From Bacteroidota bacterium (lineage in GTDB: Bacteria > Bacteroidota > Bacteroidia > Bacteroidales > VadinHA17): a DNA stretch of 64,000 bases. The notes under the pieces are model-generated. The model was not told the origin of the DNA and searched no databases. It saw only the letters and a list, made by a program, of their open reading frames with translations. The stretch lies in contig JAAYDB010000021.1 in the NCBI GenBank assembly GCA_012729475.1, positions 1 to 64,000 of the forward strand, in the 5' to 3' direction. A program made the translations under genes and the position numbers. The stretch's first letter is position 1; each line of letters opens with the position of its first letter. Positions 52,016 to 60,931 of the stretch are shown piece by piece.

Positions 52016-53140
52016 TTAGAAGAAATCAAGTACAGTTGAAGTTATATATTCCAGTTGTTCCTTTTCAATATCCGGGTGCATGGGTAATGATAATACCTCT
52101 TTACAAAGATCGCTTGTTACAGGAAAATCATTTTCACTGTAGCCCAGAAATCTGTATGCCTGCTGCATATGCAGAGGCCCCGGGTAATATATCATTGATG
52201 GTATCTTAGCCTGTTCAAGGTGTTTTTTTAGTTCATCCCTTTTTCCATTACCCACTTTTATTGTGTATTGATGGAAGATATGGGCAGAGAATGCTGATCT
52301 GGCAGGGATACTTATGTAAGGACATCCTGTAAAGGCACTGTCATAAAAATCAGCGGCAGCTCTTCTGGCTGAATTGAACCGGTCGAGATATTTTAGTTTA
52401 ACGTTGAGGATAGCTGCCTGAAGGGTGTCAAGGCGGGAATTGATACCGATATCATTATAGTGATATTTCTCTTTCATCCCGTGATTAGCTATGCTTCTCA
52501 TCTTCTGTGCCAAGGTATCATCGTTGGTGAAAAGGGCTCCTCCGTCGCCGTAGCATCCCAGGTTTTTCGAAGGGAAAAAGGAAGTAGCTCCGATTGTGCC
52601 AATTGTGCCGGCTCTTTTTTTTGAGCCGTCGGAGAAAAAATATTCTGCTCCGGTGGCCTGAGCAACATCCTCAATGACATGAAGTCCATATTCTTTTGCA
52701 ATCTCCATGATGGCTTCCATATCTGCACACTGCCCAAAGAGATGTACAGGTACTATGGCTTTTGTCTTTTCAGTTATTGCTTTTCTTATAGCAGCCGGAG
52801 TTATATTGAAAGTAGCAGGATCAGGATCAGTAAGGACTGGTTTAAGACCCATAAGAGCTACTACTTCTACTGTGGCGATGAAAGTAAAGTTGGTAGTTAT
52901 TACTTCATCACCGGGCTGCAGCCCCAGTGCCATCATAGCTATCTGAAGGGCATCAGTGCCGTTGCCACAGGATATTACATTTTTTACATTCAGGTATTTA
53001 CGAAGAGCCTCTTCAAAAACTCTGACTTCCGGACCTTTAATAAAAGCTGTGGAAGAAATGACTGCCCCGACAGCTTCATCAATTTCAGAGCCTAGTTTTT
53101 CATACTGAGCTCTTAGGTCAACCATCTGTATTTCTCTCAT
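52016..53140 (-). CDS. wbpE: WbpE/WlbC-type PLP-dependent aminotransferase (DegT family)
   Basis: MVDLRAQYEKLGSEIDEAV; SCGNGTDALQIAMMALGLQPGDEVITTNFTFIATVE; FFPSKNLGCYGDGGA. Start moved from 53170 to the internal Met at 53140. Confidence 0.87.
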   Translation of the reverse strand: MREIQMVDLRAQYEKLGSEIDEAVGAVISSTAFIKGPEVRVFEEALRKYLNVKNVISCGNGTDALQIAMMALGLQPGDEVITTNFTFIATVEVVALMGLKPVLTDPDPATFNITPAAIRKAITEKTKAIVPVHLFGQCADMEAIMEIAKEYGLHVIEDVAQATGAEYFFSDGSKKRAGTIGTIGATSFFPSKNLGCYGDGGALFTNDDTLAQKMRSIANHGMKEKYHYNDIGINSRLDTLQAAILNVKLKYLDRFNSARRAAADFYDSAFTGCPYISIPARSAFSAHIFHQYTIKVGNGKRDELKKHLEQAKIPSMIYYPGPLHMQQAYRFLGYSENDFPVTSDLCKEVLSLPMHPDIEKEQLEYITSTVLDFF

Positions 53141-53240
53141 GCTGGTAAAAATAAAATACGAAGATATCATATTATGCAGAAAGAAAGAAGTAAGTTTTGA
53201 CCAACAATCCTACTGTTTACAGCAATAAAGATAATTACTG

Positions 53241-53287
53241 AACCCTTCAACCTCTCAACTTCTTCAACTTCTTCAACCCTCTTTTTT
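53241..53287 (-). repeat. GTTGAAGAA-type intergenic repeat, copy 2 (inverted relative to copy 1)
   Basis: Minus strand GGGTTGAAGAAGTTGAAGAAGTTGAGAGGTTGAAGGGTT. Confidence 0.75.
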
Positions 53288-53320
53288 GTTCAAGGAACAC
53301 ACAAAATAATCCTGATTTAG

Positions 53321-53352
53321 TTTACAGACACATATAATTTTTCTTAATTTTG
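53321..53352 (+). promoter_or_regulatory. Bacteroidetes-type promoter: TTTA, 20 nt spacer, TAATTTTG
   Basis: TTTA at 53321-53324 and TAATTTTG at 53345-53352, 20 bp before the next ATG. Confidence 0.55.
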
Positions 53353-53372
53353 CACACAGAGGTTAATTTCCG

Positions 53373-54344
53373 ATGGATATTATTGCTTTCATAAGAGATT
53401 TGTTATACAGCCATGACTGCGTCATTGTGCCTGGGTTTGGTGGTTTTATCGGCAATTATACCCCGGCACAGATTGACAAGACTACTTCTACTTTTTCTCC
53501 TCCGGTCAAACAGATATCATTTAACCGTAATCTTAATCATAACGACGGACTTCTTGTGGGCAGGATATCCGGGATTTCGGGAATTAGTTACCAGGATGCC
53601 CGTAATATTGTTGATGAATTCACTCTTTCTCTGAAAAAAAGGCTGGAGAAAGGAGAAAAGATTCAGTTTGAGGGGATTGGCAGTTTCATAAATAATCAGG
53701 AAGGCAGTATACAGTTTGAGCCGGACCGGAATGTTAATTACCATCTGGATTCTTACGGACTGGAACCATTTCAGTATCCTCCTCTCGAAGAATATGATGT
53801 AAGGAAAAGGGTAATTATGCATACAGGGAATACCCTGTCACGCAGACCTGCCAGCGCAAGGGTTCTGTGGAGGGCCGCTGTTATTGTACCCTTAGTGGTA
53901 GCAGCTGTGGCAATATCCCTGAAAACAGATATATTTAAAACCAGACTGGAGAAATCTGCCCTTAACCCTCTGTCTGCCGGTACAACAGAATACAGAGAGA
54001 GTATTTCAGAAAACAGTGATAAAGAATCTTCAGCAGTTACGGCAGATGTTGTTGATGATACCATAAAACCTGTGTTATCGTTTTCATCCTCTGATGATTT
54101 ACAGGTAGCTGTATCAGCAGAAATGACTGATTACTATCTTATTACCGGAAGTTTTCAGTTTAAGGAAAATGCTGATCAACAGGCGGATATCCTGATCAGT
54201 GAAGGTTATATTCCGGAAATTATTCCGGCTCCTAATGGTTTTTTCAGAGTCAGTGCTGCAAGATGTAATGATCTTAATGCAGCAGTGAGCATGAAAGAAT
54301 CACTATCAAAAAAATACCCGGGAACCTGGGTAAAGAAAATCTAG
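53373..54344 (+). CDS. HU-like (CCDC81-type) N-terminal domain + TM + C-terminal SPOR-domain protein
   Basis: DLLYSHDCVIVPGFGGFIGNY...FNRNLNHNDGLLV; TM WRAAVIVPLVVAAVAISL; C-terminal YYLITGSFQFKENADQQADILISEGYIPEIIPAPNGFFRVSAARC. Confidence 0.82.
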   Translation: MDIIAFIRDLLYSHDCVIVPGFGGFIGNYTPAQIDKTTSTFSPPVKQISFNRNLNHNDGLLVGRISGISGISYQDARNIVDEFTLSLKKRLEKGEKIQFEGIGSFINNQEGSIQFEPDRNVNYHLDSYGLEPFQYPPLEEYDVRKRVIMHTGNTLSRRPASARVLWRAAVIVPLVVAAVAISLKTDIFKTRLEKSALNPLSAGTTEYRESISENSDKESSAVTADVVDDTIKPVLSFSSSDDLQVAVSAEMTDYYLITGSFQFKENADQQADILISEGYIPEIIPAPNGFFRVSAARCNDLNAAVSMKESLSKKYPGTWVKKI

Positions 54345-54345
54345 A

Positions 54346-56379
54346 TTATTTTATTACACTCCCGTTATTCACTTTTTCAGCCGGAGTGACGAGTACCAGT
54401 TTTCCATCTTTGTCTTCAGCCATAAGTATCATACCCTGGGATTCAATACCTCTTATTTTCCTTGGCTCCAGATTTGCCACTATTGAGATATTTTTACCAA
54501 TAAGTGCTTTAGGTTCAAAATATTCTGCTATTCCCGACACAATAGTTCTTGTATCAAGGCCGGTATCTATTCTGAGCTTTAGTAATTTAGTGGTCCTGGG
54601 TACTTTCTCAGCTTCCAGAACGGTAGCAGTTCTTATATCGAGTTTTGTAAAATCGTCAAAAGAGATGGTGTCTTTGGCAGGAACGACTTTCTGTCCCGAT
54701 TCTTCATTTTTCTTTTTTGTTGCCAGTAATTTATTCATCTGTTTTTCGATCTCTTCGTCACTTATTTTTTCAAAAAGTAATCCGGGCTTATTGATGATAT
54801 GGCCCGGTTTTATCAGATCATGACAGCCTGCATCGTTCCATACACGTTTATCAATGTTGATCCAGCCCCTTAGTTTTTCCATGGAAAAAGGGAGAAAAGG
54901 TTCCAGTATTATTGTAAGGTTTGCCGTTATCTGGACAGCGATATTCATTATTGTCTTAACTCTTTCAGGATCAGTCTTTATCACTATCCAGGGCTCAGCG
55001 TCGGCAAGATATTTATTACCAAGGCGGGCCAGATTCATAGCTTCTTTCAATCCTTCCCTGAACCTGAATGATTCCAGGCTTGTTTCAACATTGGTACGTA
55101 TTCTGGCTATCTCATTCAGCACGTTCTGGTCGTTTTCATTTTTTTCACCTGGTTCAGGAACCTGTCCTTTATAATAATTATTGGTAAGGACAAGGGTTCT
55201 GTTCACAAAATTTCCAAGAATTGCGACCAGTTCATTATTGTTTCTTGCCTGAAACTCTTTCCAGGTAAAGTCATTATCCTTCGTTTCGGGGGCTGAGGCA
55301 CACAGTGAATATCTTAGTACATCCTGTTTCCCGGGGAAATCTTCAAGGTATTCATGAATCCAGACTGCATAATTACGGGAGGTTGATATTTTATCTCCTT
55401 CAAGGTTAAGGAACTCGTTTGCCGGAACATTTTCAGGCAGGATGAAGCTCCCCTCTGCTTTTAGCATTGCAGGGAATATAATACAATGAAAGACAATATT
55501 ATCTTTCCCGATAAAGTGAACCATTTTAGTGTCTTTGTCTTTCCAGTATTTTTCCCAGTCAGGTGTCAGTTCTTTTGTAGCGGAGATATAGCCTATCGGA
55601 GCATCAAACCATACATAGAGGACTTTCCCCTTTCCTTTTTCCAGTGGTACGGGGACACCCCAGTCGAGGTCACGGCTTACGGCCCTGGGTTGCAGCCCCT
55701 GGTCAAGCCACGATTTACACTGTCCGTATACATTGGCTTTCCATTCTTTATGATCTTCCAGTATCCATTTTCTGAGCCAATCCTCATATTTATCAAGAGG
55801 CAGGTACCAGTGAAGTGTTTTACGAAGCACAGGAGTGGTACCACTTACAGTGGAATGAGGATTGATAAGATCAGAAGAATTGAGTGAACTGCCACATTTT
55901 TCACACTGGTCGCCATAGGCTCCCTCATTACCACAGTGTGGACAAGTCCCCATTATATAACGGTCGGCAAGAAAACAGCCGGCTTCTTCATCGAAGTATT
56001 GTTCTGAAAATTTCTCTGTGAACTCACCTTTGTTGTAAAGATTCTGAAAAAACTCACTGGCTGTCTTATGGTGTGTTTCGTTGGTTGTACGGGAATAGAT
56101 ATCGAATGAAATACCAAAATCTTCAAATGATTTCTTGTTCAGAGAATGATACCGGTCAACAATTTCTTTCGGTGTAACACCTTCATTTCTTGCTTTGAGA
56201 GTGATAGGCACTCCATGCTCATCCGATCCGCATATTGAGACAACATCTTCTCCACGCATCCTGAGATATCTTGTGTAAATATCGGAGGGAATATAGGCAC
56301 CTGCCAGATGACCAATATGAAGCGGTCCGTTGGCATAGGGTAAGGCTGAAGTGACAAGGTATCTCTTAAATTTCTTCAT
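54346..56379 (-). CDS. metG: Methionyl-tRNA synthetase with C-terminal tRNA-binding domain
   Basis: [35 protein letters not shown]; zinc motif [18 protein letters not shown]; start moved from 56421 because a promoter-like element overlaps it. Confidence 0.96.
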   Translation of the reverse strand: MKKFKRYLVTSALPYANGPLHIGHLAGAYIPSDIYTRYLRMRGEDVVSICGSDEHGVPITLKARNEGVTPKEIVDRYHSLNKKSFEDFGISFDIYSRTTNETHHKTASEFFQNLYNKGEFTEKFSEQYFDEEAGCFLADRYIMGTCPHCGNEGAYGDQCEKCGSSLNSSDLINPHSTVSGTTPVLRKTLHWYLPLDKYEDWLRKWILEDHKEWKANVYGQCKSWLDQGLQPRAVSRDLDWGVPVPLEKGKGKVLYVWFDAPIGYISATKELTPDWEKYWKDKDTKMVHFIGKDNIVFHCIIFPAMLKAEGSFILPENVPANEFLNLEGDKISTSRNYAVWIHEYLEDFPGKQDVLRYSLCASAPETKDNDFTWKEFQARNNNELVAILGNFVNRTLVLTNNYYKGQVPEPGEKNENDQNVLNEIARIRTNVETSLESFRFREGLKEAMNLARLGNKYLADAEPWIVIKTDPERVKTIMNIAVQITANLTIILEPFLPFSMEKLRGWINIDKRVWNDAGCHDLIKPGHIINKPGLLFEKISDEEIEKQMNKLLATKKKNEESGQKVVPAKDTISFDDFTKLDIRTATVLEAEKVPRTTKLLKLRIDTGLDTRTIVSGIAEYFEPKALIGKNISIVANLEPRKIRGIESQGMILMAEDKDGKLVLVTPAEKVNNGSVIK

Positions 56380-56418
56380 GAGCTTGATAGTGAATAAGTA
56401 AGGCTTGTTAAAAGCGTA

Positions 56419-56450
56419 CAAAGATAAAAAAAATGGAGTAACAGTGCAAT
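56419..56450 (-). promoter_or_regulatory. metG promoter: ATTG, 20 nt spacer, TATCTTTG
   Basis: Minus strand TATCTTTG (56426-56419) with ATTG (56450-56447). Confidence 0.55.
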
Positions 56451-56486
56451 CGTACTGTAATAATACAGCTTCAGCATTACTGTTAC
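56438..56486. promoter_or_regulatory. Nested inverted repeat overlapping the metG promoter
   Basis: Outer GTAACAGT (56438-56445) / ACTGTTAC (56479-56486); inner CTGTA (56455-56459) / TACAG (56464-56468). Confidence 0.55.
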
Positions 56487-56698
56487 AGATAGGGTTTAGC
56501 GCTTTCTCATGTGTAAAATGTCAACAGCTGATTACATTATCAGACAGATAGAGGTATAGCAGGTGATACGGGCAGACAGATGTGATAAAAACAGCCCGGA
56601 TGATTGTCAGATAATAAGCCGGCTTTTTGTGAATAAGGCTTCATTTAATAACTTTAAGTACTCAAAATGTATTTCATAAGGGAATAATAAAATTATAT

Positions 56699-57613
56699 AT
56701 GTCAACAAAAAAGATACAGCCGCCATTTCTTAGGTCCGGTGATGAAGTTGCAATAATATCGCCCTCTTTTGCTGTGGAAGGGGAAAAGATTGAATCAGCC
56801 ACAAGGCTTCTTGAGGGTTGGGGGCTTAGAGTTCATGCCGGCACAAATGTATTAAAGACTTATGGCCCTTTTGCAGGGACTGACAGACAGCGTCTGACAG
56901 ATTTCCAGAGAGCTGTTGATAACGGCAGAATAAAAGCCATTTTCTGTTCCCGTGGCGGATATGGGATGCTCAGGATAATAGATAAGATAGATTTTTCTTC
57001 TTTGAAAAGGTATCCTAAATGGTTTGCAGGATTCAGTGATATTACAGCTCTGCATTTATGGCTGAGTGAAAGGTGTAACATAATGTCGGTACATGGTGAG
57101 ATGCCATTGAATTTTTCCGGTCATGCCAGGGACGGGATTGCACTTACATCATTGCATGATGCTTTATTCGGTAATTCATTGCAGACTGAATGGAAGGGAA
57201 AGACTGTACGTCGCCGCAATGTACGTGGTGAAGTAACAGGAGGTAATTTGTCGCTTGTAACAAGTCTTCTGGGCACTCCGGCAGAACCAGATACCAGGGG
57301 AAAGATATTGTTTATTGAAGATACTGGAGAATATCTCTACCGTCTTGACAGGATGCTTATGTCGCTCAGGCTGGCAGGTAAGCTGGAAAGTCTTGCTGCT
57401 TTAATAGCAGGTGGTTTCAGGGATATTGAAGAGACCAGGAAGCCCTGGGGAAAGAGTCCGGAAGACCTTATAAAAGAAGTAACAGCAGGATATGAGTATC
57501 CGGTAATATTTAATTTTCCTGCAGGTCATATTGACAATAACTGCTCTTTTTATATAGGGAGAGAAGCTCTTATTGAATTTAAGGGCAGGAATGTTGTTAT
57601 GGTCTATCCCTGA
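56699..57613 (+). CDS. LD-carboxypeptidase (S66 family)
   Basis: LRSGDEVAIISPSF; IKAIFCSRGGYGMLRIIDKIDF; VHGEMPLNF. Confidence 0.9.
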   Translation: MSTKKIQPPFLRSGDEVAIISPSFAVEGEKIESATRLLEGWGLRVHAGTNVLKTYGPFAGTDRQRLTDFQRAVDNGRIKAIFCSRGGYGMLRIIDKIDFSSLKRYPKWFAGFSDITALHLWLSERCNIMSVHGEMPLNFSGHARDGIALTSLHDALFGNSLQTEWKGKTVRRRNVRGEVTGGNLSLVTSLLGTPAEPDTRGKILFIEDTGEYLYRLDRMLMSLRLAGKLESLAALIAGGFRDIEETRKPWGKSPEDLIKEVTAGYEYPVIFNFPAGHIDNNCSFYIGREALIEFKGRNVVMVYP

Positions 57614-57616
57614 TGG

Positions 57617-58837
57617 TCAGAATGCGGTGAGCAGAAGATCGAGATCTTTTGACAGTATCCCGAATTTCTGTCCCAGTGTTTCGTTGGTCAGTATTCCGTT
57701 ATAAAGGTATACGCCATTGCGGACTCCCGGGTTGTTTTTCAGTAGCTGTGTTATCCCTCCGGAGTCGGCCATTGTTTGAAGCAGAGGTGCAAAAATATTA
57801 CTAAGGGCTATTGATGCTGTCCGGGCTACACGAGAGGGCAGGTTCCATGCGGAGAAGTGAATTACCCCGTGTTTCTCATAAACAGGATCAAGGAGAGCAC
57901 GGCATTCAGTAGTTTCTATACAACCACCCCGGTCAATGCTGAGGTCTATGATAACAGAACCTCTTTTCATTGTCCTGACCATGTCTTCGGTTACATGATA
58001 GAAAGGTTTAAGGTTTTCAAGATCCAGGGCACCTATTAATACATCCGCCGATTTCAGGGCTTTTTTAAGCACCTGGGGATGGAAGACCGAGGTCTGAAGT
58101 CTTTGCCCTATTATTGATTCAAAACGTTTAAGCCGCTGCAGGGAACTATCGAAGACCTTTATCTGAGAACCCAGTCCAAGAGCCGCTTTTGCAGCATATT
58201 CTCCTGCAGTGTTTGCCCCGAGAATGATTACTTCGCTTGGGGTGACTCCTGTGATACCTCCGAGAAGAACACCTTTCCCTCCATGATAATTGCTCAGATA
58301 TTCGGAGGCTATCAGAACTGATGTTACACCACTGATCTCACTCATCGATTCTATAACCGGCATTACGCCACTGCTGTCACGTATCCTTTCAAAAGCAAGG
58401 GCTGTGACTTTTTTTCTTACAAGTTTTCCAAGTGTGTCTTCTGCAAGACGAAGAACATTGAGATATGAAATAATAACCTGATTGCCTTTTAAATAATCTG
58501 AGTCCTTTGTTGTGAAAGGGGCTACCTTTATTACCACATCTGCCCCATAGACTCTGGCTGCTGAATCAGTTATTACGGCTCCGTTCTCACTGTAATCCTT
58601 GTCTGTATAGTTTGCACCTGCACCAGCCCCCTTCTGAACAATTACTTCATTATCACTCTCCACAAGCAGGTTGACAGCTTCCGGAGTAAGAGCAACTCTC
58701 TTTTCTTCATCTTTGGTGTCGCATGGAATACCGATAGTGATTTTCCGGTACCTGACAGCTGTCTCAAGTTGTTCTTCTTTTGGCATAAAAGCACTGTTGC
58801 CAAAATTCATTTTTCCGCTTTTGCCTTTTTCATTCAT
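57617..58837 (-). CDS. ald: Alanine dehydrogenase
   Basis: IGIPCDTKDEEKRVALTPEAVNLLVES; VIILGANTAGEYAAKAALGLGSQIKVFD. Confidence 0.88.
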   Translation of the reverse strand: MNEKGKSGKMNFGNSAFMPKEEQLETAVRYRKITIGIPCDTKDEEKRVALTPEAVNLLVESDNEVIVQKGAGAGANYTDKDYSENGAVITDSAARVYGADVVIKVAPFTTKDSDYLKGNQVIISYLNVLRLAEDTLGKLVRKKVTALAFERIRDSSGVMPVIESMSEISGVTSVLIASEYLSNYHGGKGVLLGGITGVTPSEVIILGANTAGEYAAKAALGLGSQIKVFDSSLQRLKRFESIIGQRLQTSVFHPQVLKKALKSADVLIGALDLENLKPFYHVTEDMVRTMKRGSVIIDLSIDRGGCIETTECRALLDPVYEKHGVIHFSAWNLPSRVARTASIALSNIFAPLLQTMADSGGITQLLKNNPGVRNGVYLYNGILTNETLGQKFGILSKDLDLLLTAF

Positions 58838-58901
58838 CTCAGAGGGGAAGTTAGGTAGTCAAAGGTATAAAAATTGAAGCATAGCAGCAAGATGGCTATG
58901 C

Positions 58902-59315
58902 TTATACTATATCCAACAAACGTTCTTCATTTTCTGCAACATCAATCCTTATTCTTAAAGTATTTTCGGGAAGCATATCCTCAATAATCTCAGGCCATTC
59001 CATAAGACAATATACTCCGGCTGAAAGATATTCTTCAATACCGAAATCAAATACCTCCTCATATTTAGTTATCCTGTAGAAATCAATGTGATACAAAGGC
59101 TCTCCGGATAGTCTGCGGTATTCGTTTACTATTGTAAATGTAGGGCTGCTGACAATATCTGATGTACCGAGGAGTTCACATATCGCTTTTATAAGAGTTG
59201 TCTTGCCTGCTCCCAGAGTGCCATAGAAAGCAAATATTTTTCTTTTTCCTGCGTAATCAAGGATCTTTCCTGCAGCCGGAAGCAGCTCTTTTGTATTTTT
59301 TACAGATATCATCAT
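58902..59315 (-). CDS. tsaE: tRNA threonylcarbamoyladenosine biosynthesis ATPase TsaE
   Basis: FYGTLGAGKTTLIKAICELLG; SSPTFTIVNEY; HIDFYRI. Confidence 0.94.
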   Translation of the reverse strand: MMISVKNTKELLPAAGKILDYAGKRKIFAFYGTLGAGKTTLIKAICELLGTSDIVSSPTFTIVNEYRRLSGEPLYHIDFYRITKYEEVFDFGIEEYLSAGVYCLMEWPEIIEDMLPENTLRIRIDVAENEERLLDIV

Positions 59316-60871
59316 TGGTTGGCTGGTTCAAGAAGAGCCACAGGGAGAACCATTTCCTGCATCGAGATACCTCCGTGCTGAAAAGTATTCCTGTAGTAGC
59401 CTGCATAATAATTATAATTATTCTGATAGATGAGGAAATCCTTGTTCAGTGCAAAGATATACTTTGAGCTGATATTTAATCTGGGGAGGCCGGCTTTCCC
59501 GGGGTCTGTTATTTCAAACACTTCCCGGGGGTCATACTGCATATTTCTTCCCAATTTATAGCGAAGATTGGGAGACGTTTTTTTATCTCCTACCACTTTT
59601 ACCGGATTCTGAACTCTGATAGTCCCGTGATCGGTACTGAAAATTATTCTTACCCTGAATGAAGATAATATCCTTATCAGTTCGAAGAGAGGGGAGTGAA
59701 TAAACCATGATCTTGTGAGGCTTCTGTATGCAGCTTCATCATTTGAAAGGTCTCTGATAAGCCCGATATCTGTTCTGGCATGTGAAAGCATGTCCACAAA
59801 GTTATATACAAGTATATTGAGGTCATTACTCAATAGCTGCTGTATTTTGTCATTTAGTTTTTTACCTTCGGGGTTACTGCTTATCTTATTATATGACCAT
59901 TTGATTTTTATGTTTTTGCGTTCGAGATGATTTCTGAAAAGTTCTTCCTCAAAATTGTTTTTCCCTTCATCTTCATCATCGTGTATCCAGTACTGTGGCA
60001 TCAGGCTGGCAATCTGAGAAGGCATAAGTCCGGAAAATATTGCATTCCTGCTGTACTGGGTTGCGGTAGGCAGGATACTGAAGTACATATCTTCTTCCGC
60101 TATACGGTAATAATCTGACATTTCAGCACTTATCAATCTCCATTGATCGTACCTCATATTATCTATAAGAATAAAAAACAGAGGTGTGTTACTACTAAGA
60201 TGTGGAAATATTTTCTCATGGAAAAGACAATGAGAGAGCAGGAGTTCCGGGTTATTCTCTTTTCTGAACCAGGAAAGGTAATTACCGGCTACGAACTTTG
60301 AAAAAGCAGCATTAGCTTCATGTTCCTGGGTGCTAAGTATTTCGGACATACCGGTGTCGGCCGATTTTTCAAGTTCCAGTTCCCATCGTACCAGCTTCCT
60401 GTAAAGATCTGTCCAGTGAGAGGAGGAGGAAGCCGATGAGATCATGTTTCCGATATGATTGAATTCCTGTCTGTAATCGGTAGCAGTTTTTTCTGTAATA
60501 AGTCTTTTCTGGTCTACGATCTTTTTAATTGCGAGAAGTATCTGCTTGGGCTTGACAGGTTTTATAAGGTAATAGGCTATCTCTGACCCGATAGCTGCTT
60601 CCATAATATCCTCTTCCTCACTTTTGGTAATCATAACAACCGGAATATCGTTCCTTGCATCTTTGATATGTCTGAGAGTCTCTATACCGCTCAATCCAGG
60701 CATATTCTCATCGAGAAAAATAATATCATAGTTATTCTGTTTAACAAGGTCAATGGTATCATTCCCGTTTGAACATGTATCAATTTCATATCCTTTTTCT
60801 TCAAGGAAAAGGATATAAGGTTTCAGAATCTCAATCTCATCATCAGTCCAGAGTATCTTTATTTTTCTCAT
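59312..60871 (-). CDS. porX: T9SS response regulator PorX (receiver + PglZ/alkaline-phosphatase-superfamily domain)
   Basis: Receiver TDDE, FLDENMPG, KPVKP; C-terminal ILIDNMRYDQW and STDHGTIRV. Confidence 0.92.
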   Translation of the reverse strand: MRKIKILWTDDEIEILKPYILFLEEKGYEIDTCSNGNDTIDLVKQNNYDIIFLDENMPGLSGIETLRHIKDARNDIPVVMITKSEEEDIMEAAIGSEIAYYLIKPVKPKQILLAIKKIVDQKRLITEKTATDYRQEFNHIGNMISSASSSSHWTDLYRKLVRWELELEKSADTGMSEILSTQEHEANAAFSKFVAGNYLSWFRKENNPELLLSHCLFHEKIFPHLSSNTPLFFILIDNMRYDQWRLISAEMSDYYRIAEEDMYFSILPTATQYSRNAIFSGLMPSQIASLMPQYWIHDDEDEGKNNFEEELFRNHLERKNIKIKWSYNKISSNPEGKKLNDKIQQLLSNDLNILVYNFVDMLSHARTDIGLIRDLSNDEAAYRSLTRSWFIHSPLFELIRILSSFRVRIIFSTDHGTIRVQNPVKVVGDKKTSPNLRYKLGRNMQYDPREVFEITDPGKAGLPRLNISSKYIFALNKDFLIYQNNYNYYAGYYRNTFQHGGISMQEMVLPVALLEPANQ

Positions 60872-60931
60872 GCAGTAAAGATACCTCTGAAATTCATACT
60901 AACAAATATGTTTTAATAAAAGGAGGCAGAA

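Noticed and set aside
59312-60871. PglZ domain suggesting a BREX/Pgl phage-defence system
   Set aside because: The PglZ-like domain is fused to a response-regulator receiver, the PorX architecture. No brxA/B/C, pglX or other defence genes are nearby.
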